Assembly: GCF_002777745.1 (NCBI RefSeq)
Contig: NZ_MEIO01000028.1
Coordinates: forward strand, 32,512-96,511
Length of the DNA: 64,000 bases
Reading direction: 5' to 3'
Origin: Snodgrassella alvi
GTDB lineage: Bacteria; Pseudomonadota; Gammaproteobacteria; Burkholderiales; Neisseriaceae
A program made the position numbers and the translations under genes. The notes beneath the pieces were generated by a model. That model ran no database searches. It was not told the origin of the DNA and saw only the letters and a list, made by a program, of their open reading frames with translations. This document shows positions 28,461-36,834 of the stretch, piece after piece. The first letter of the stretch is position 1. Each line of letters begins with the position of its first letter.

Positions 28461-29778
28461 AATAATTAATCCACTCATTACGCTGAATAAATGATGGATG
28501 GCACAAATGAGGATTGAGACGCATTAATTCATTTGCCCGTTCAATATCCCGATAAAGTAAATACGCCAGCTGATGAATGGTGCCGTTAATATCCGCTTTT
28601 CTGGTACGCATTGGCGGTTTCTGATTAATGACGGCCAAAGCATAGTCATTAAATTGTGCGGCCATATTGGCCAGCAACTGAATCATTATCGTCGTCTGCG
28701 TATAAATACTGGCAGCATTAATGCTTTTGACATTATCAGCATAATCATAAGTTGCACGTAACATATCTATTAATTTTTGAATATGCAGCCGAAGATTATT
28801 ATTGATATACAGCAACTCATTTGCTGTCACCCTGTCACTATTTACTTCAATCATCGTGACTGTATTCTGCATCAAAGCACCAAGACTCAATAATTGCAGA
28901 ATCTGGGCAATCGGTTGCATCTGAATATCAGCAATCTTTTGTACATGATTGATCGCTTCTTCCTCAGTTTCCTGTCTGTCCTGACTATACAGAATATTAT
29001 CAGGCAAGTTATTCAGGCCATCTACACGGTTACTGACAGAATCAAAAGTCTGTCTGGTACTTAAACTGCCAGTAGCATACTGTGCATCATTCGCCAGACC
29101 TGTTGTCACCATTGTGGCTACAGAATGAATCAGCCTGCTTACGTCCTGACTGTAAGATGCAGAAGAAAAAGTTTTACTGGTCAAATATTTTATGGGGTCA
29201 AGATCGAAAAAGCGGCGAACACTGCCAGCTACGCCACACAATGCGGCAAATACACCATTTGTACTGCCCCATAAAGACGAAATTCCCTCCCGAACGCTTA
29301 ACAGCGTTTCAGAATAATCCAGTACCTGCTGTGTATACTTTTCCAGAGTATTCTGTATCTGTTCTAATTTGGCTAACCACTGATTCTCAAATAAAAATAT
29401 CGGAGCTGATTCTTTTGCTTCAAAAAAAGTTATATCCAGTGCAACATAATTAACCGAATCAGCTTCAGTACGAAATGACCAGCTTGCAGCAATCATATTT
29501 TGTAACAGGCCTAAAACCGGATGAACTAATGTGCCTGCACCCGGTTCCTCCAGCACAGCCAGTAACTGTGATAACTGTGTATCAAAGCCTGCACCAAAAT
29601 AGACAGCAGCAACCTGACATTGTCGTCCCTGTGTACCCAGATCCTCAATATCGGTTCCATTTGCAAACGGACGGCCATGCCGTACCAGCGCTTTCTCATT
29701 TTTATCACTGATAGAAATGACATCAAAGGCAACATTTTTGTAACTCGCCTTTTGCAGATTATTCTTCCACATAGTCAT
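28450..29778 (-). CDS. Tail cluster A: Mu N-like DNA circularisation/tail protein
   Basis: A 442-residue protein of the Mu gp43 (N) family. The N-terminal ~130 residues (WKNNLQKASYKNVAFDVIS, GRQCQVAAVYFGAGFD, GAGTLVHPVLG) match the domain annotated as DNA circularisation protein N-terminus; in tails it is a distal-tube/hub adaptor beside the tape measure. The remainder is helical. Its start codon overlaps the last base of the tape measure stop, so translation is coupled. Confidence 0.82.
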   Translation of the reverse strand: MTMWKNNLQKASYKNVAFDVISISDKNEKALVRHGRPFANGTDIEDLGTQGRQCQVAAVYFGAGFDTQLSQLLAVLEEPGAGTLVHPVLGLLQNMIAASWSFRTEADSVNYVALDITFFEAKESAPIFLFENQWLAKLEQIQNTLEKYTQQVLDYSETLLSVREGISSLWGSTNGVFAALCGVAGSVRRFFDLDPIKYLTSKTFSSASYSQDVSRLIHSVATMVTTGLANDAQYATGSLSTRQTFDSVSNRVDGLNNLPDNILYSQDRQETEEEAINHVQKIADIQMQPIAQILQLLSLGALMQNTVTMIEVNSDRVTANELLYINNNLRLHIQKLIDMLRATYDYADNVKSINAASIYTQTTIMIQLLANMAAQFNDYALAVINQKPPMRTRKADINGTIHQLAYLLYRDIERANELMRLNPHLCHPSFIQRNEWINYYVK

Positions 29779-32306
29779 TATTGTGCACCTCCACGGTTAT
29801 ACATTTCCATCTGATTGCGTGACACCAGATTACTAATCACTCTGCCATCAAGCGTCACCGTAAGATTATTCTGAATAACCTGTTGCTGGTTCGAGAGAAT
29901 AGTAGCTATTTTGTCTAAACGTATACCCAACTCCTGTACAATAGCCTGAAAAGCATTTTGAAATTCAGCACTTTGCTGTACAAGCACAGACTGCCCGGCA
30001 CCAGACTGGCTTTCTATTGCGGGCAGATTAGCCTGAATATCTCGGTACGAAAGCATCATCGCAGCAGATGGCGTCATATCAGCACTAGCTATCAGCTGAT
30101 CCTTTTCACAGGCAAACACTGATTGCCCATATAATGCAGGATCGAGTCCATAGGCATTCCGAAAATCTGGTGTGTATGGCTGACTGCTTCCCATACCTGT
30201 TGTGGCTTCTATTTCTTCAGCATCTTTCTTTTGCGTAACAGCATCACCTACCTTATCTCCCATGATGCTGCCGCCAATTCCGCCAAGTAAACTGCCAATC
30301 AGCCCTCCCAGCGCAGTACCTACACCAGGTAATATTAATGTTCCGATTGCTGCACCAGCCTGAGCTCCAGCCCAGGCTCCAGCCAGACCTCCCGCGGTAC
30401 TGGTTGCATTTTTTATTTGAGCTGTCTTCTTTTCTTCATAGGTTAAACTGTCATCATTCTGAATCGCATATACATTATAAGCGCCACCAAGGACAGCTAC
30501 TGCGGAATTACCCCGGCCTAATAATTTGCCAGGAACCCTAGCTGGAACCTTTCTGCCTTTAACCCTTGTTTTCCGACTGGCTGGCGTTTTTGTATCTTTG
30601 TTTCTGTTCGATTTTCTTCTTTCTCTGTCAAAATCACCCCCGGCATCAATATCGATATCGCCTCTTTGCCCAGACAAAGTGCCCAATGCTTTCAGTGCGG
30701 TTGCTGCACTACCGGCGGCGGCCGCCAAAGCAGTTACAGCCAAAGTAAGAGCAGGAAATTCAGCCGATAACTCAGTTAATCTGGTTTGAAAATTAACTAA
30801 TGGTTCTACTACATCACTTCTGCCCAAAGTAGCCAGGGCACGATTTTTTTCCTGCTGCCGCTCCGGATCCGCAGATAACACAGCTAACTGTTTGGCAGCC
30901 AGACCATCAGCATCTTTCTGCAACGCATTTATTTGTGGCAGCAACAGATTATTATTCAAACTGGCATTAACAGCATCTCTGGCATCTACAGGAATAAAAG
31001 ATAACAGCTTATCCTGACGCGCTTGCATCTGTTGCTGAGCATGTATATCGCCGGCATCGGCTTTTTGCTTTAAATTCTGGTAATTCCTGTCTTTAGCAAG
31101 AATATCACTGCAAACTTTAATCAGGGATTGAGCATCATTTAAGCCCTGCATACTGCCCTGTTCCCTGATTTTATCCCAGTCAAGATGTTTGCCTGATGCA
31201 TCAGGGTCTTTAATTTTACTCAGAGTACTGGCCAATTCCGGATTAGCCAATGCTTCCAGCAAAGCTTTAACGCTTTTACTTGCATCGTCATTAGATTCTG
31301 ACTTTTTTGATGTAGCCTGTAAGGCTGAAATTAAATAATCGATACCTCCGGTATCTGTTAGCCCCGCCTTTTTGGCAGAAGACAATAAATCTGGTAATTC
31401 ACCCTGCAACTGGGCAATAGTAAATTTACCCTGACTGCTTGATGCAATAATATGATCAGAAACCGAGTTATAATCCTTATCCTGCAAACCATAATCTGCC
31501 AATGATTTGTACAGTCTGGCTGTATTTTCATGATCATACTCACCGGCGCTGGCAGCTGATCCGACCATGGTACGATGTGCATAAGGAATAGTTGCCTTAA
31601 CCTGATCCAGAGTCATGTCCTGCTGTAACATATCAGTGAACAGATTCAGCGCAGCCTGTGATGTACCGCCATTTCTGGCAACCAAACCCTGAATCAAACC
31701 CTGAATTTCTTTTACGCCCTGAGTTTTAATCCAGTCTGCCGATTTACTTTTATCTGTACCATATGCTTTTACAGCAGCCTGAATAACACCCGAACGTAAT
31801 TTCTTTTCATCATCTATTGCCGGCTTAACTGCACCGTAGACAGCCTTTCCCCCCTTGACAATTTCACCGCCAACCGTTTTGGCTACACCCCATTTAGATG
31901 ATTTTTTTTGCTGTTCTGCAATATTTTTTTGTATTTTAGAACTTTTTTCTAATTCCTTATTTAACTCACGAATACTGTTACGAGAAGCTCTGGTTGCATG
32001 CTGAATCTGCTTTTGTGCCGCATTAGCAGTAGCAGTAAAATTCTTATATGCATTTTTAGTCTTGCCAATTTCCCGCTGTATTTCCTGTTCAGAGCGTATT
32101 TCCTTCCGTAATCGCATATCCGCAGCACGTTGTTGCTCTCGCTGAATCTGCTGAATAATTCGGATTTGTGATTTACCGGCTTTCTCACTTTCCCTGACTG
32201 CAACAGCAGCTGTGCGCTTTATTTGCTGTTCTAATTTTTTTACCTCCTCAGTCATTCTGGTAATGGAGGCCTCCTGTTTTGCTAGCGACTCCTGATTTGA
32301 AGACAT
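29778..32306 (-). CDS. Tail cluster A: tape measure protein
   Basis: An 842-residue tape measure that sets tail length and is threaded in the tube. The N-terminal ~170 residues form charged coiled coil (MTEEVKKLEQQIKRTAA and following); the middle is helical; residues ~655-710 are a Gly/Ala-rich hydrophobic stretch (GAAIGTLILPGVGTALGGLI) that is probably membrane-inserting. The start at ATG 32306 excludes a 28-codon extension that runs over an intrinsic terminator. Its length equals within one residue that of the unrelated cluster B tape measure. Confidence 0.85.
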   Translation of the reverse strand: MSSNQESLAKQEASITRMTEEVKKLEQQIKRTAAVAVRESEKAGKSQIRIIQQIQREQQRAADMRLRKEIRSEQEIQREIGKTKNAYKNFTATANAAQKQIQHATRASRNSIRELNKELEKSSKIQKNIAEQQKKSSKWGVAKTVGGEIVKGGKAVYGAVKPAIDDEKKLRSGVIQAAVKAYGTDKSKSADWIKTQGVKEIQGLIQGLVARNGGTSQAALNLFTDMLQQDMTLDQVKATIPYAHRTMVGSAASAGEYDHENTARLYKSLADYGLQDKDYNSVSDHIIASSSQGKFTIAQLQGELPDLLSSAKKAGLTDTGGIDYLISALQATSKKSESNDDASKSVKALLEALANPELASTLSKIKDPDASGKHLDWDKIREQGSMQGLNDAQSLIKVCSDILAKDRNYQNLKQKADAGDIHAQQQMQARQDKLLSFIPVDARDAVNASLNNNLLLPQINALQKDADGLAAKQLAVLSADPERQQEKNRALATLGRSDVVEPLVNFQTRLTELSAEFPALTLAVTALAAAAGSAATALKALGTLSGQRGDIDIDAGGDFDRERRKSNRNKDTKTPASRKTRVKGRKVPARVPGKLLGRGNSAVAVLGGAYNVYAIQNDDSLTYEEKKTAQIKNATSTAGGLAGAWAGAQAGAAIGTLILPGVGTALGGLIGSLLGGIGGSIMGDKVGDAVTQKKDAEEIEATTGMGSSQPYTPDFRNAYGLDPALYGQSVFACEKDQLIASADMTPSAAMMLSYRDIQANLPAIESQSGAGQSVLVQQSAEFQNAFQAIVQELGIRLDKIATILSNQQQVIQNNLTVTLDGRVISNLVSRNQMEMYNRGGAQ

Positions 32307-32396
32307 GTCAATACTCTCGCCTAATTGTTGATTATATTTATTCTGACCGATTAAAAATAATGGATAGAAGTGAATATGCCTGAGCAGCATTCATGC

Positions 32397-32425
32397 AAAA
32401 AGCCCTGCCATGAAGCAGGGCTTTC
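32397..32425 (-). terminator. Intrinsic terminator inside cluster A, upstream of tape measure
   Basis: AAAGCCCTGC pairs with GCAGGGCTTT around CATGAA, with five T residues following on the minus strand. It begins two bases past the stop codon at 32427 and lies 90 bases before the tape measure start, inside the operon. Confidence 0.85.
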
Positions 32426-32426
32426 A

Positions 32427-32609
32427 TCAATCAGGCTGATTAGCTAACAAACTATCTTTAACTGGCTGGAATGGTTTTGGCTTTCTCTGGCGTAAAGAAA
32501 TAATAACATTATCATCATCATTTTTTATGCCCATACTCTCCAGAACAGTCTCAATCCAGACAGATACTTCAGCATGGCACATCATACTAACCATGGCTGG
32601 TGTAATCAT
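32427..32609 (-). CDS. Tail cluster A: frameshift extension of gp41-like tail chaperone
   Basis: A 60-codon frame from its first ATG, but the frame is open far upstream and overlaps the end of the 32654 gene in the -1 register, continuing as RGSGQQRSYAIAHKNYRQ into MITPAMVSMM. Tail-assembly chaperones of lambda (G/GT), P2 (E/E') and Mu-like phages are made as short and -1 frameshifted long forms; this layout fits that. I therefore read it mainly as the C-terminal part of a fused product rather than a free gene. Confidence 0.6.
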   Translation of the reverse strand: MITPAMVSMMCHAEVSVWIETVLESMGIKNDDDNVIISLRQRKPKPFQPVKDSLLANQPD

Positions 32610-32653
32610 TGATTTAGCCAGCAGAATACATGCCTGTCGATAATTTTTATGAG

Positions 32654-33031
32654 CTATTGCATAACTACGCTGCTGTCCGCTTCCTCTGATGCCGCTGGGT
32701 CTGACTGGCCAGCGGCAATCGATTTTGAACGTAAAGATTCCATACTGGTTAAAATTGACTGATAATCTTCTGAAGCAAGGTTGTGCAATAGAAATTCAAC
32801 ACTCAGGTTTTCTGCATCAATACCAGAAACTTCCAATTGTTGTGCCCAATAAGCCAGTGTAGTCAAAATGGCTTTTTTTGCACCCGATACATCTTCAATC
32901 AAACCGGTTTCTTCCAGTACTTCCAGTGCCTTGAGTTCATCTGCCAAAGTCAGAGGCTTAACAGTATAATCAAAATACATCTGGCCATTGTACGCCAGAC
33001 CATAAACCAGCTTTCCAGTCTCTTTTAACAT
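32654..33031 (-). CDS. Tail cluster A: gp41-like tail assembly chaperone
   Basis: A 125-residue acidic-tailed protein between tail tube and tape measure, the slot of Mu gp41. It begins LKETGKLVYGLAYNGQMYFDY and ends in a polar tail (SDPAASEEADSSVV). The chaperone binds the tape measure before tube polymerisation. Its start overlaps the tube stop codon by one base. The -1 frame stays open across its 3' end (see the extension). Confidence 0.75.
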   Translation of the reverse strand: MLKETGKLVYGLAYNGQMYFDYTVKPLTLADELKALEVLEETGLIEDVSGAKKAILTTLAYWAQQLEVSGIDAENLSVEFLLHNLASEDYQSILTSMESLRSKSIAAGQSDPAASEEADSSVVMQ

Positions 33032-33417
33032 TATTCCACCACTTTATCCAATGCAAACATTTCAATATCACGACGCGCTTCATTTTCTACACTGTATTCT
33101 TCCGAACATTTAGTGCTGGTACAACCTATATAGCTGATACGTGCTTCATCTGCATTACGGGGGTAAATAGTAATTTTTGCATTGGTGATGTTGTCCCAGT
33201 CAATACCACTTTCATCCAGCGGAATGGCTGCACTGACACTCATTGTGTATTCTGTCACACCATCTGCATAACCACGCACTTTGCCGGATTTGTTCATGGT
33301 CTTAACTACTTTACGCCCGGTTGTCACTTCCGGTTTGAAGCTGATAATCTCCACTTCACGACCATTCACTTCCATAATTACCGCACCGGCATATTTAGCG
33401 CCTGTTTTATTTGCCAT
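33031..33417 (-). CDS. Tail cluster A: tail tube protein (Mu gp40/M-like)
   Basis: A 128-residue inner-tube subunit, located between sheath and chaperone. It reads MANKTGAKYAGAVIMEVNG, then SFKPEVTTGRKVVKTMNKSG and an acidic beta-rich C-terminus. ATG 33417 is preceded by AAAGGAA, so the 15-codon upstream extension is excluded. It polymerises into the hollow tube that is driven through the target envelope. Confidence 0.85.
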   Translation of the reverse strand: MANKTGAKYAGAVIMEVNGREVEIISFKPEVTTGRKVVKTMNKSGKVRGYADGVTEYTMSVSAAIPLDESGIDWDNITNAKITIYPRNADEARISYIGCTSTKCSEEYSVENEARRDIEMFALDKVVE

Positions 33418-33476
33418 ATTTTTTCCTTTATATAGACAAGGTGTTAACCTTGAAACTAACACCTTATATGATTAAT

Positions 33477-34904
33477 TTATAAGTACAGATCCACACGTGC
33501 GGCCAGTACATGCAGACCATTGACTACATCGGCAGGGATAACTGCATCCAGGCGGTTTGGATCATTTGGATTACGCTGTACAATCAACTTATCCTTATTT
33601 TCCAGAACCGCCTCCAGAATTTCGGCATTTTCACACTGATACAATACATCCAGAATTTCTGAGCGCACCCTCAACGGAGTACGTTCTGAAAGTTTCTCAC
33701 GCGGAAAACGTAAGGCGATACGCTGATTAACAGCATCACGTACATAGTCAAGTGTACGAATCGTGGTGATATCCAGCAATGCCGGATCATCTGTACCTGT
33801 GGCATTTTTCACATAGGTAGATACGGCACGCATAATCTGCACCCGATTATTCACGATCTGCAAAGGAGTCAGCCCGTTATACAGAGCACTGTTAAACTCA
33901 GCAAACAGAGGCCAGCTGGCATCAGCTGTTTTTCTCAGCCCTTTTATTTCCAGTGTATTGAGTGGGCGAGCCGGATCATTTTCACCAGCAATTACAGCAG
34001 CATAACCCGCTGCAATAATGCCATTGCCTTCCATGGCATTTTTATACCAGGCTATGGTAATACGGCCACTATTAATTTCATTAGCAAAAGTGGTGCCTGT
34101 ACTGAGTGTGCCGCGCCAGCCCATCACTCCGATACAGCCACGCTTTTCAATCGCATTGGATACAAGATCAATATGATCAGATAATTTTCTGGCATTTAAA
34201 TCATCAGTAAAAGCACTACAGATAATATGGTAATGTTTGCCGGCTACCTGCTCAAGAGCAGGACCAATATCCTGATTCCCATTACCATTCTGAAATGGTT
34301 TTATATCGATGAAAGCTTGATTCGCGTCAGCACTGTCTGCACTAAAAGATACCATTAAGGCAATTTCATTACCAATCGAACCCGTATTTCTGGCTGTTAA
34401 TGTAATTTTAGCGCCATCAGCATTGGCACTGACCAATATCTCCGCGTCATTAATAATGTCAGCCATTCTGGATGTAACATCAGGAATAGCCTCATCATTA
34501 CTTACACGAGTCTGGCAATCAATTCCGCCAATGGTTACTGTCAGAACGCCAGAATTATCTGGTAAATGTTTAATGGTTACACTTGCATCAGCAGGATTAC
34601 TTTGCACCGCATCATCAACAGTAATCACTGTTAAATCCAGATAGGGATTATTAACAAATGCCTGTTTTACACAATAATATGCCCAGGAACCCTGGCCAAA
34701 CAGGTTAGCAGCATCAGCATCACTAAATAATTGTACTGGTGTCAGTGCCGGCTGTTTACTCTTTGGCAATCTAGATGCAATCAGTAACATTTTTTGCGGA
34801 TTGGCTGGCAAGCCTCTTACTGCAGTACGCGTATTGAATTCAATATACCGGCCTGGTACACGAATATCACTGCGCACAGTATCAAACTGAATATTATCAA
34901 TCAT
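33477..34904 (-). CDS. Tail cluster A: contractile tail sheath (Mu gp39/L-like)
   Basis: A 475-residue sheath subunit. N-terminal VRSDIRVPGRYIEFNTR and NPQKMLLIASRLP, the central GCIGVMGWRGTLSTG and AWYKNAMEGNGIIAAGYAAV, and the C-terminal TIRTLDYVRDAVNQRIALRF match Mu-type sheaths. A sheath gene establishes that this tail is contractile, so the particle is R-type (myovirus-like) rather than flexible. It starts within the stop codon region of the DUF2635 gene (four-base overlap). Confidence 0.9.
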   Translation of the reverse strand: MIDNIQFDTVRSDIRVPGRYIEFNTRTAVRGLPANPQKMLLIASRLPKSKQPALTPVQLFSDADAANLFGQGSWAYYCVKQAFVNNPYLDLTVITVDDAVQSNPADASVTIKHLPDNSGVLTVTIGGIDCQTRVSNDEAIPDVTSRMADIINDAEILVSANADGAKITLTARNTGSIGNEIALMVSFSADSADANQAFIDIKPFQNGNGNQDIGPALEQVAGKHYHIICSAFTDDLNARKLSDHIDLVSNAIEKRGCIGVMGWRGTLSTGTTFANEINSGRITIAWYKNAMEGNGIIAAGYAAVIAGENDPARPLNTLEIKGLRKTADASWPLFAEFNSALYNGLTPLQIVNNRVQIMRAVSTYVKNATGTDDPALLDITTIRTLDYVRDAVNQRIALRFPREKLSERTPLRVRSEILDVLYQCENAEILEAVLENKDKLIVQRNPNDPNRLDAVIPADVVNGLHVLAARVDLYL

Positions 34905-35077
34905 TCCTTTACTCCTGTTTCATTTTTTAAATTTTCCGTTATCATTATCAGATCACCATCAGCTACCAATCGACGGTAATAGAGACTTTCTGGAACCTTA
35001 ACCGGGTTATGTGTAATATAAGAATTAACGCGATTTTCCTTTGGCACGCGTAAACCATCTGCTGCTTGAACGATCAT
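34901..35077 (-). CDS. Tail cluster A: DUF2635 small protein (Mu gp38-like slot)
   Basis: A 58-residue protein directly before the sheath gene. It reads MIVQAADGLRVPKENRVNSY and YYRRLVADGDLI, matching DUF2635. Possible starts are GTG 35095, ATG 35089 and ATG 35077; the last fits the family's N-terminus and has AAAGAG close upstream. Function in tail morphogenesis is unknown. Confidence 0.7.
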   Translation of the reverse strand: MIVQAADGLRVPKENRVNSYITHNPVKVPESLYYRRLVADGDLIMITENLKNETGVKE

Positions 35078-35105
35078 CTTCTCTTTCATATACACTAGTT
35101 ATAAA

Positions 35106-35720
35106 TCAGTTCTGTATACTTTTATTTTTTATATTCAATACTAAAGAACCAAATTGAGCTGGCGCTTCAGAATGCTTGCCGGCAAACAGACTAAAAACAT
35201 AATCCGGATTATTTATATCAGTGGTGTATTCTGGATAATGATCACTTTCAATCCCATAAATATCACATACCGCTTCAAATTCAACCGCGACTATATCCAG
35301 ATTTTCTGTATTGCTATCTAATGTGGATATAAACAGTGGACGAACCGTTTTTGGCTGTAAACCAAAGCTGTTTAATTCTTCATTTAATCTCTGCCCCGCA
35401 AGCAGACGTAAAACCGCATAAACCAGATCATTTATATCCGCACTTGGATAAGGTGGCTCATCTGTAATACGATTAGATATACACACCACATAAAACCCGG
35501 CACTCAGTTCAAAACGTAGCCGTTCAGAACCTTTTGCATTTATCTGTGCCTGATTAAAGGTTAATAAAATAGCCGGTTTCTTTCTTATCTTGGTTAAAAC
35601 CTCTTTATTTTCCAGCCCGCCGAAATACAAACCAACCTCATTAACCATCGAGCCCAGCCCTTGTTTCAGGCGTGTGATGATTTCACTTTGGATTTTGTTT
35701 AGCACAGCTAATTTATTCAC
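35106..35720 (-). CDS. Tail cluster A: Mu gp37-like (DUF1834) tail terminator candidate
   Basis: A 204-residue protein, first gene of cluster A in transcription order. It begins LAVLNKIQSEIITRLKQGLG and has PYPSADINDLVYAVLRLLAGQ, consistent with the DUF1834/gp37 family placed directly before sheath genes in Mu-like phages, where it probably caps the tail. In a headless particle the cap would close the upper end. The promoter should lie in 35721-36040. Confidence 0.72.
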   Translation of the reverse strand: MNKLAVLNKIQSEIITRLKQGLGSMVNEVGLYFGGLENKEVLTKIRKKPAILLTFNQAQINAKGSERLRFELSAGFYVVCISNRITDEPPYPSADINDLVYAVLRLLAGQRLNEELNSFGLQPKTVRPLFISTLDSNTENLDIVAVEFEAVCDIYGIESDHYPEYTTDINNPDYVFSLFAGKHSEAPAQFGSLVLNIKNKSIQN

Positions 35721-36047
35721 TCCTTTCTATAAATTCAATATATTTACTTATCATAAAATACACAAATATGGCTTATCTGTTTCTTACTCCGATTCATGCT
35801 GTTTAAAACAGATTAATCAGGATAATGGCTTATAATAATTACGTATTTATACAAATTTATTTTATGAAATAATAATTTTTTCCTGCTTCCACAGAAATTT
35901 CATACAAATAGTTAAAGCTGGCTGTAGCATATAATGCTGCAACAGATATAAACAGGATGTACCTATCATCCTGATGCTCAGACATACTAAGGCAAGCAAC
36001 AGATACTTGCCCGCAAACGAGGATATATGTCTATTTTTTATCAGATT

Positions 36048-36160
36048 TTAAATTGTTCTGGCTTCTGCCCACATTTCAAATACATTATCCTGCCGAATTT
36101 GTAAAATGTTGGTCAGAAAATTCCACCATAACTTGTTTTCCAGTGCAAAGTTTTACGTTT
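36048..36160 (-). pseudogene. Orphan 3' fragment of a tail-fibre chaperone gene
   Basis: On the minus strand this reads NFALENKLWWNFLTNILQIR followed by a further 14 residues (QDNVFEMWAEARTI) and a stop codon at 36048. It matches the C-terminus of the cluster A chaperone (FLLDNDNWWKFLTDVLHL and following). No start or N-terminal part is attached. It lies just downstream of the intact cluster B chaperone, as left behind when a fibre/chaperone cassette was replaced by recombination. Confidence 0.75.
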
Positions 36161-36183
36161 CAAAAAAATTTTTATAAATATTT

Positions 36184-36224
36184 TAAAAAAGTACAGAAAT
36201 TTTATTATCTAATTCTTCTGTACT
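36184..36224 (-). terminator. Terminator of tail cluster B
   Basis: On the minus strand AGTACAGAA pairs with TTCTGTACT and is followed by TTTTTTAAAA. It begins eight bases past the stop codon of the last cluster B gene. Confidence 0.75.
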
Positions 36225-36231
36225 AACCTTG

Positions 36232-36825
36232 TTACTCTTCTGGTTTGCTTGGCATATCAGAAATTAAACCTTTCTGATACTTTAATAAAGCAGCTCGGTA
36301 CTTCCTCCAAGCAAGCAATCCCTTTTCTGCTTCTTGCCTTTCTTCTTCAGTATCAGAAAAATCAAGCATATCTTGATACGCTGCAATTTTTTCAGCGGCA
36401 ACAGATAATAATGTATTAATTCTCGCCTTTCGTTCGTTATCTATCTGCTGCTGTTTCTGTGCCTCTGCTTCTGGTGACATAATCCATTTGTTTTCTTTTT
36501 CTGACCAATGATGGAAATAATCAGGACAAGGGGTAGTTGTCACTGTTTTCGGCAACTCACCCGGTTCGCTGATTTTAATTTCCTGTCCGGTTTCTTTGCT
36601 ATAAACAACTTCACTACGATGGTCTTCGATATATTGCCATGAGTCACCAGTCCATTGCGCGATATAACCAGCTTTAAACTTTGGTTCATCCGCCTCAATG
36701 CAGAATCCTGGTATTAGATAATGACCATTACCTTCTAATGGGTCCAAATCTGCTGTAGTCATACCAACAAAGTAGTTGTTTTCGTCCAACTGACATACAG
36801 GAATTGTGGGAGCATATATTTTCAT
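36232..36825 (-). CDS. Tail cluster B: fibre assembly chaperone (P2 gpG-like)
   Basis: A 197-residue fibre chaperone. Residues 1-~125 are closely similar to the cluster A chaperone (PVCQLDENNYFVGMTTADL, QYIEDHRSEVVYSKETG). The C-terminal ~75 residues are a different charged helical segment ending YQKGLISDMPSKPEE, unlike both cluster A and the orphan fragment downstream. Such swapping of C-termini together with fibre tips is typical of host-range cassettes. Confidence 0.8.
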   Translation of the reverse strand: MKIYAPTIPVCQLDENNYFVGMTTADLDPLEGNGHYLIPGFCIEADEPKFKAGYIAQWTGDSWQYIEDHRSEVVYSKETGQEIKISEPGELPKTVTTTPCPDYFHHWSEKENKWIMSPEAEAQKQQQIDNERKARINTLLSVAAEKIAAYQDMLDFSDTEEERQEAEKGLLAWRKYRAALLKYQKGLISDMPSKPEE

Positions 36826-36834
36826 TTTTAATCC

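Larger units (their letters stand above)
35721..36231. other. Region between tail clusters A and B
   Basis: About 510 bases. It contains the probable cluster A promoter, a palindrome TGTAGCAT-ATA-ATGCTGCA at 35923-35941, a dead 3' fragment of a tail-fibre chaperone gene (36048-36160) and the terminator of cluster B (36184-36224). Confidence 0.6.

Noticed and set aside
32307..32390. Longer N-terminus of the cluster A tape measure
   Set aside because: The extra codons run up to a terminator hairpin and do not continue the coiled-coil pattern; ATG 32306 fits better.
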